A stretch of 64,000 bases of DNA, from NCBI GenBank assembly GCA_947488305.1, contig CANKZM010000003.1:1-64000 (forward strand), read 5' to 3'. Positions 61,100-64,000 of the stretch are shown piece by piece; within the stretch, counting starts at the first letter, position 1; each line of letters opens with the position of its first letter. Made by a program: the position numbers and the translations under genes. The notes below the pieces were generated by a model. It had not been told where the DNA came from, did not search any database, and was given only the letters and a program-made list of their open reading frames with translations. Source of the DNA: an uncultured Roseobacter sp. (GTDB taxonomy: Bacteria; Pseudomonadota; Alphaproteobacteria; Rhodobacterales; Rhodobacteraceae).

Positions 61100-63133
61100 T
61101 TACGTCGTTGCCGCATTCGCTTGCGCGTCATTCAAGGCTTTTGCCGCCGCAGCGGTTGCCTGTTCAGGACTATCAACGATGACACGTGGAGCCGCCATCT
61201 CGATATCATTCTCTTTGAATGCCTTCTGGATGGCGTTCAACGCTTTGCGGCGGATCAGGAACTGCTTTCCGGGCTCAGACGTAAACTTGACACCGATCTG
61301 GTAGTTCGACCCGACCAACGCCACCGCACCCTGGCTTTTGAGTGGCGCAAGGAATTGACCTTCCAGTTCCGGGTCTTCCAGCAGTTGCACGCCTACCTTT
61401 TTGATCAGCTTGCGTACCTTTTCCAGATCCTGATCTGGTGCGACTTCAAACTTCAGCTTGACGGTCACCCAGTCGCGGCTGTGGTTTTGAATTGTACCCA
61501 TCGCAGAAAATGGAATGGTGAAAACCGGCCCCAGATGATGCCGCAAACGCACGGACCGCAACATGATCGATTCTACAATGCCCTTGCCTTGCGCGGTCTC
61601 GATGTATTCGCCTTTTCGAAATGCATCTTCCACGAGGTAGAGCACCCCCGAAATGACATCCTCGACGACCTTCTGCGCCCCAAAGCCGATGGCCAGACCC
61701 AGAATACCTGCGCCTGCCATTAGTGGAGCAATCTCGACACCCAGCGAGGACAGGGCAAGCAGTACCGTGACGGTTCCGATCAAAGCCGCGAGCACCGCGC
61801 GCAAAACCGGCAGCACAGTATCGATCCGGCTGCCGCCGACACCGCCTTCGCCGTCAGGAAGTTCGTCTCCGTCCTCGTCACCGCCTTTGACTTTGGGGCT
61901 GAGGAAGGCACTCGCCGTGCGCCACAAGGACACACCAATCACAGTGATGATGGCTGCGCTGACTAGACCCGGCAGAATTCGCTTTGCCCCTGTAAGATCC
62001 GTGGCAAAGGGGTCGATATTCCACGCGTATAGAATGAAAATCCCAGCACTCACAATCACCGCGCCTTCAAGGAAGGAGAACAGCCCCAGAATACGCCCGG
62101 CATTGGCATCTGAGGACTTTCGACGCAGATGCTCACCCCATTCCCGCAGACCAGCGACAACGAAGGGCAACAGGACAAAGGCACCAAAGGAGCGTTTCAT
62201 CGAATTGGCTTCCTCCCCAAGCGTTCCGGAGAGATAGCCACGTGCCTCCACCAATATCTGCAAGACCTGCAAGATGATATAAACCACCGGCCAGAAAGCC
62301 GCGAAACTGCGCACGACCAGACCCGGCGCGTCACGGTCAGAGGCGAAGCCAAGAATAATCAGTTTCCCAACCGGTTTGCGGATGGCGAAAAAGAAAACAG
62401 AGAGCGCAAGACCACTGATAAGCCGGGCCACGATGGCGAACATGGCGCCGCTTTCACCGGCATCCACAACAGAGATCACGAATTCCAAAGAAATCGATAC
62501 GATCGCGACAACAACGAGCATAAGTGACAGGGCCCGCGAAACCTGAGACGCTTCGCTGTCTGACAAACCCGTGGCACGCCGTTCGGGTGCTCCCGGAGCC
62601 GTCAACGTCCCAATGATCGTGTACCAGGCACGCACGAGCATTGTTGTACCCAGAAGGGCGAGACCAAGTTCCATTGCTTCGCTGCCTTGTGCAAAGGCAA
62701 TTGAATACCCAATTCGCACAAGGATCAGGAAGCCTATCAGGCGCAAAACCATCCGAAAGGCAAAGCGCATCGCGGCCCCTGTGCGTGCAAGCCCGTCTGA
62801 GGGATCAACTGCGGCGCTCACGCCCTTCCCGCCCACCATGGCGGACACGAAACGCTCGATCACCCATGCGGCGACCAGAATGGCGGCAGAAATAATCAGC
62901 GCGGTGAATACGCCCATGCCGCTATTTGCCGCGAACCCGTCAAACCAGTTCGTAATCTGTTGGGGCAACGCGGAACTTGCATTGGCAGCTTCAAAGAAGA
63001 GGTCCTCATTGCTAGGACCGGCCTCGTTGCCACTGACGATTGCAGCATCTTCGGGTAATTGCTCCGTGATGCGTTCAAGTGTTTCAGCGGCATTGTCCCC
63101 CGATACCGTGATCTGAATAGTTGTTTCGCTCAT
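61100..63133 (-). CDS. Large MscS-type mechanosensitive channel
   Basis: The 677-residue protein has an N-terminal soluble part (about 1-75), about ten membrane helices, an acidic cytosolic loop (SPKVKGGDEDGDELPDGEGGVGG) and the MscS core near residues 455-640: pore helix LMAGAGILGLAIGFGAQKVVEDVISGVLYLVEDAFRKGEYIE, then the beta domain. It differs from the DUF3772 channel at 7884 in both sensor and loops, so the two probably have different gating ranges. It lies downstream of the membrane protein at 63360 on the same strand. Confidence 0.9.
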   Translation of the reverse strand: MSETTIQITVSGDNAAETLERITEQLPEDAAIVSGNEAGPSNEDLFFEAANASSALPQQITNWFDGFAANSGMGVFTALIISAAILVAAWVIERFVSAMVGGKGVSAAVDPSDGLARTGAAMRFAFRMVLRLIGFLILVRIGYSIAFAQGSEAMELGLALLGTTMLVRAWYTIIGTLTAPGAPERRATGLSDSEASQVSRALSLMLVVVAIVSISLEFVISVVDAGESGAMFAIVARLISGLALSVFFFAIRKPVGKLIILGFASDRDAPGLVVRSFAAFWPVVYIILQVLQILVEARGYLSGTLGEEANSMKRSFGAFVLLPFVVAGLREWGEHLRRKSSDANAGRILGLFSFLEGAVIVSAGIFILYAWNIDPFATDLTGAKRILPGLVSAAIITVIGVSLWRTASAFLSPKVKGGDEDGDELPDGEGGVGGSRIDTVLPVLRAVLAALIGTVTVLLALSSLGVEIAPLMAGAGILGLAIGFGAQKVVEDVISGVLYLVEDAFRKGEYIETAQGKGIVESIMLRSVRLRHHLGPVFTIPFSAMGTIQNHSRDWVTVKLKFEVAPDQDLEKVRKLIKKVGVQLLEDPELEGQFLAPLKSQGAVALVGSNYQIGVKFTSEPGKQFLIRRKALNAIQKAFKENDIEMAAPRVIVDSPEQATAAAAKALNDAQANAATT

Positions 63134-63359
63134 TTTTTGGTCTCTGTCTTTCTTGAATTAGCAGCGCTCAGGAACAACGCCCCTATGCTGCAGGTCGAAT
63201 ACAAACCCATCTGTCACACTTGAAAACTCTTGCACCGGGCTATGGGATACACTGTTGCCAGCAATATCGCCACAGGTGATTGCGCACCACTGCCTGATTG
63301 CGGGCAAAGGTCGTTTGCTGGATTGGCGCGCCCTCACGCCGGACCTCATTTGATCGCGC
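63134..63359. other. Gap between the channel and the last gene
   Basis: No gene, RNA or clear hairpin was found in these 226 bases. Confidence 0.4.
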
Positions 63360-63989
63360 TCAAATCCCGAAAAGCGGCGTACTGGCCGCAATGGACCACG
63401 CAAGCACAATGCCCAACGCCAGCCCAGCTGCTTCCGGTCCGGCACGACGCGCAATGGCCCGCGCCATCGTCCCATAGACCCCGTAGAACAGTATCATGAC
63501 CGGCAGGACGCTGAACGACAGGCCCATGCTTTGCGGCGAAAGCGCCATCGCACCCGCCAAAGCGACGACAGGCACCACACGGGCTGCGATCCTCCGCCAT
63601 AAGCTGGCACCTCTGACCAGCAAACGATCAGAAAGCGCAAAAGGCACCGTTCCGACCAACAATGCCAACATCACCCCGGCACGCGGGCCAACGGGAACGA
63701 ACGCTGCGCCATATCGATCAAGAGCCATTGCGAACCCACCCAAGGCCCAGAGGATCAGGAAAAGACCCGCAAAGTACCTCGGTCTTTGCGGCCTGACGCC
63801 CGCCCGCCAAAGAATTGCCAACGCCACGCCCCCCCAAACAGAAAAGAACAGGGTGAGGCTGCCAAATGCGGCAAAACCAAAGAGAACACCCCGGGTCGCG
63901 ATTGCGACGGCTATTGCCGGGACTACCGGCAAGGTAATCGCCAACAAGAAAGTAGAAAGCCGCACCTGCTCTGATCGGACGGTGTTCAT
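63360..63989 (-). CDS. Polytopic membrane protein, possibly partial
   Basis: The 209-residue product is mainly membrane helices (about six; LLAITLPVVPAIAVAIATRG, ALAILWRAGVRPQRPRYFAGLFLILWALGGFAMALDRYGAAFVPVGPRAGVMLALLVGTVPF). The GPRAG and PFALSDRLLVRG patterns resemble the C-terminal membrane part of alpha/beta hydrolase fusions in Rhodobacteraceae. The reading frame stays open upstream to the window edge and the ATG has no good ribosome site, so this may be the 3' part of a longer gene cut by the window end. Confidence 0.5.
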   Translation of the reverse strand: MNTVRSEQVRLSTFLLAITLPVVPAIAVAIATRGVLFGFAAFGSLTLFFSVWGGVALAILWRAGVRPQRPRYFAGLFLILWALGGFAMALDRYGAAFVPVGPRAGVMLALLVGTVPFALSDRLLVRGASLWRRIAARVVPVVALAGAMALSPQSMGLSFSVLPVMILFYGVYGTMARAIARRAGPEAAGLALGIVLAWSIAASTPLFGI

Positions 63990-64000
63990 GGGGAGTAAAT

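Noticed and set aside
1-64000. CRISPR arrays, insertion sequences, rRNA genes
   Set aside because: No regularly spaced repeats, no transposase frames with terminal repeats and no rRNA sequences were seen.

Overview
The window reads as chromosome from a marine alphaproteobacterium of the Roseobacter group (Rhodobacteraceae). Evidence: the DMSP demethylase / acryloyl-CoA reductase pair (dmdA, acuI), a circularly permuted two-piece tmRNA with the tag ANDNRAPVAMAA, the F1Fo-ATPase zeta inhibitor subunit known from Paracoccus, a split B12-dependent methionine synthase, TrgA, and the long insertion in the S1 domain of RNase E. No rRNA, CRISPR array or insertion sequence was seen.

Layout. 1-3.1 kb: DUF4345 and DUF302 proteins and a secreted sulfatase. 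3.4-7.7 kb: an accessory segment ending at tRNA-Ser(GGA), with a tyrosine integrase next to the tRNA 3' end, two small DNA-binding proteins, an unknown protein and a damaged FRG-domain gene. 7.9-17.1 kb, minus strand: MscS channel, cysK, a GGCT-NUDIX fusion, TrgA, cyclopropane-fatty-acid-synthase-type methyltransferase, photolyase and a class V aminotransferase. 17.5-22.5 kb: acuI-dmdA-DinB-DUF1326-DUF2182, divergent from a FadR-type GntR regulator with a palindrome touching its start codon. 23.5-30 kb: DUF4345, tmRNA, chrA, sspB, fumC-DUF4169-RHH and class I aldolase. 30-34 kb: a P450 coupled to a membrane alpha/beta hydrolase, then ccdA and tusA.

34-42.5 kb: rne, a DctB/DctD-like two-component pair whose regulator lacks the sigma-54 GAFTGA loop, purQ-purS-purC and the ATPase zeta subunit. 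42.7-45.4 kb: homocysteine methyltransferase, corrinoid protein and DUF1638, parts of a split methionine synthase. 45.4-49.6 kb: sufE, a lipoprotein, rnd, purN-purM and a CAU-anticodon tRNA. 49.8-52.8 kb: a Cache/PAS histidine kinase with a FixJ-type regulator. 53-58.2 kb: a TMADH-like flavoenzyme, an M81 (MlrC-like) peptidase and an AraC regulator, probably catabolic. 58.5-64 kb: CHASE2 adenylate cyclase with a FecR protein, a second MscS channel and a membrane protein that may run off the window.

The cooperating sets that stand out are de novo purine synthesis (purQ, S, C, N, M), sulfur and one-carbon metabolism (dmdA, acuI, split MetH, cysK, tusA, sufE), and trans-translation with its proteolytic adaptor (ssrA, sspB). 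Start codons were revised where a signal peptide, Shine-Dalgarno (SD) site or stop/start overlap favoured another position. All functional names come from reading motifs; no database search was run.
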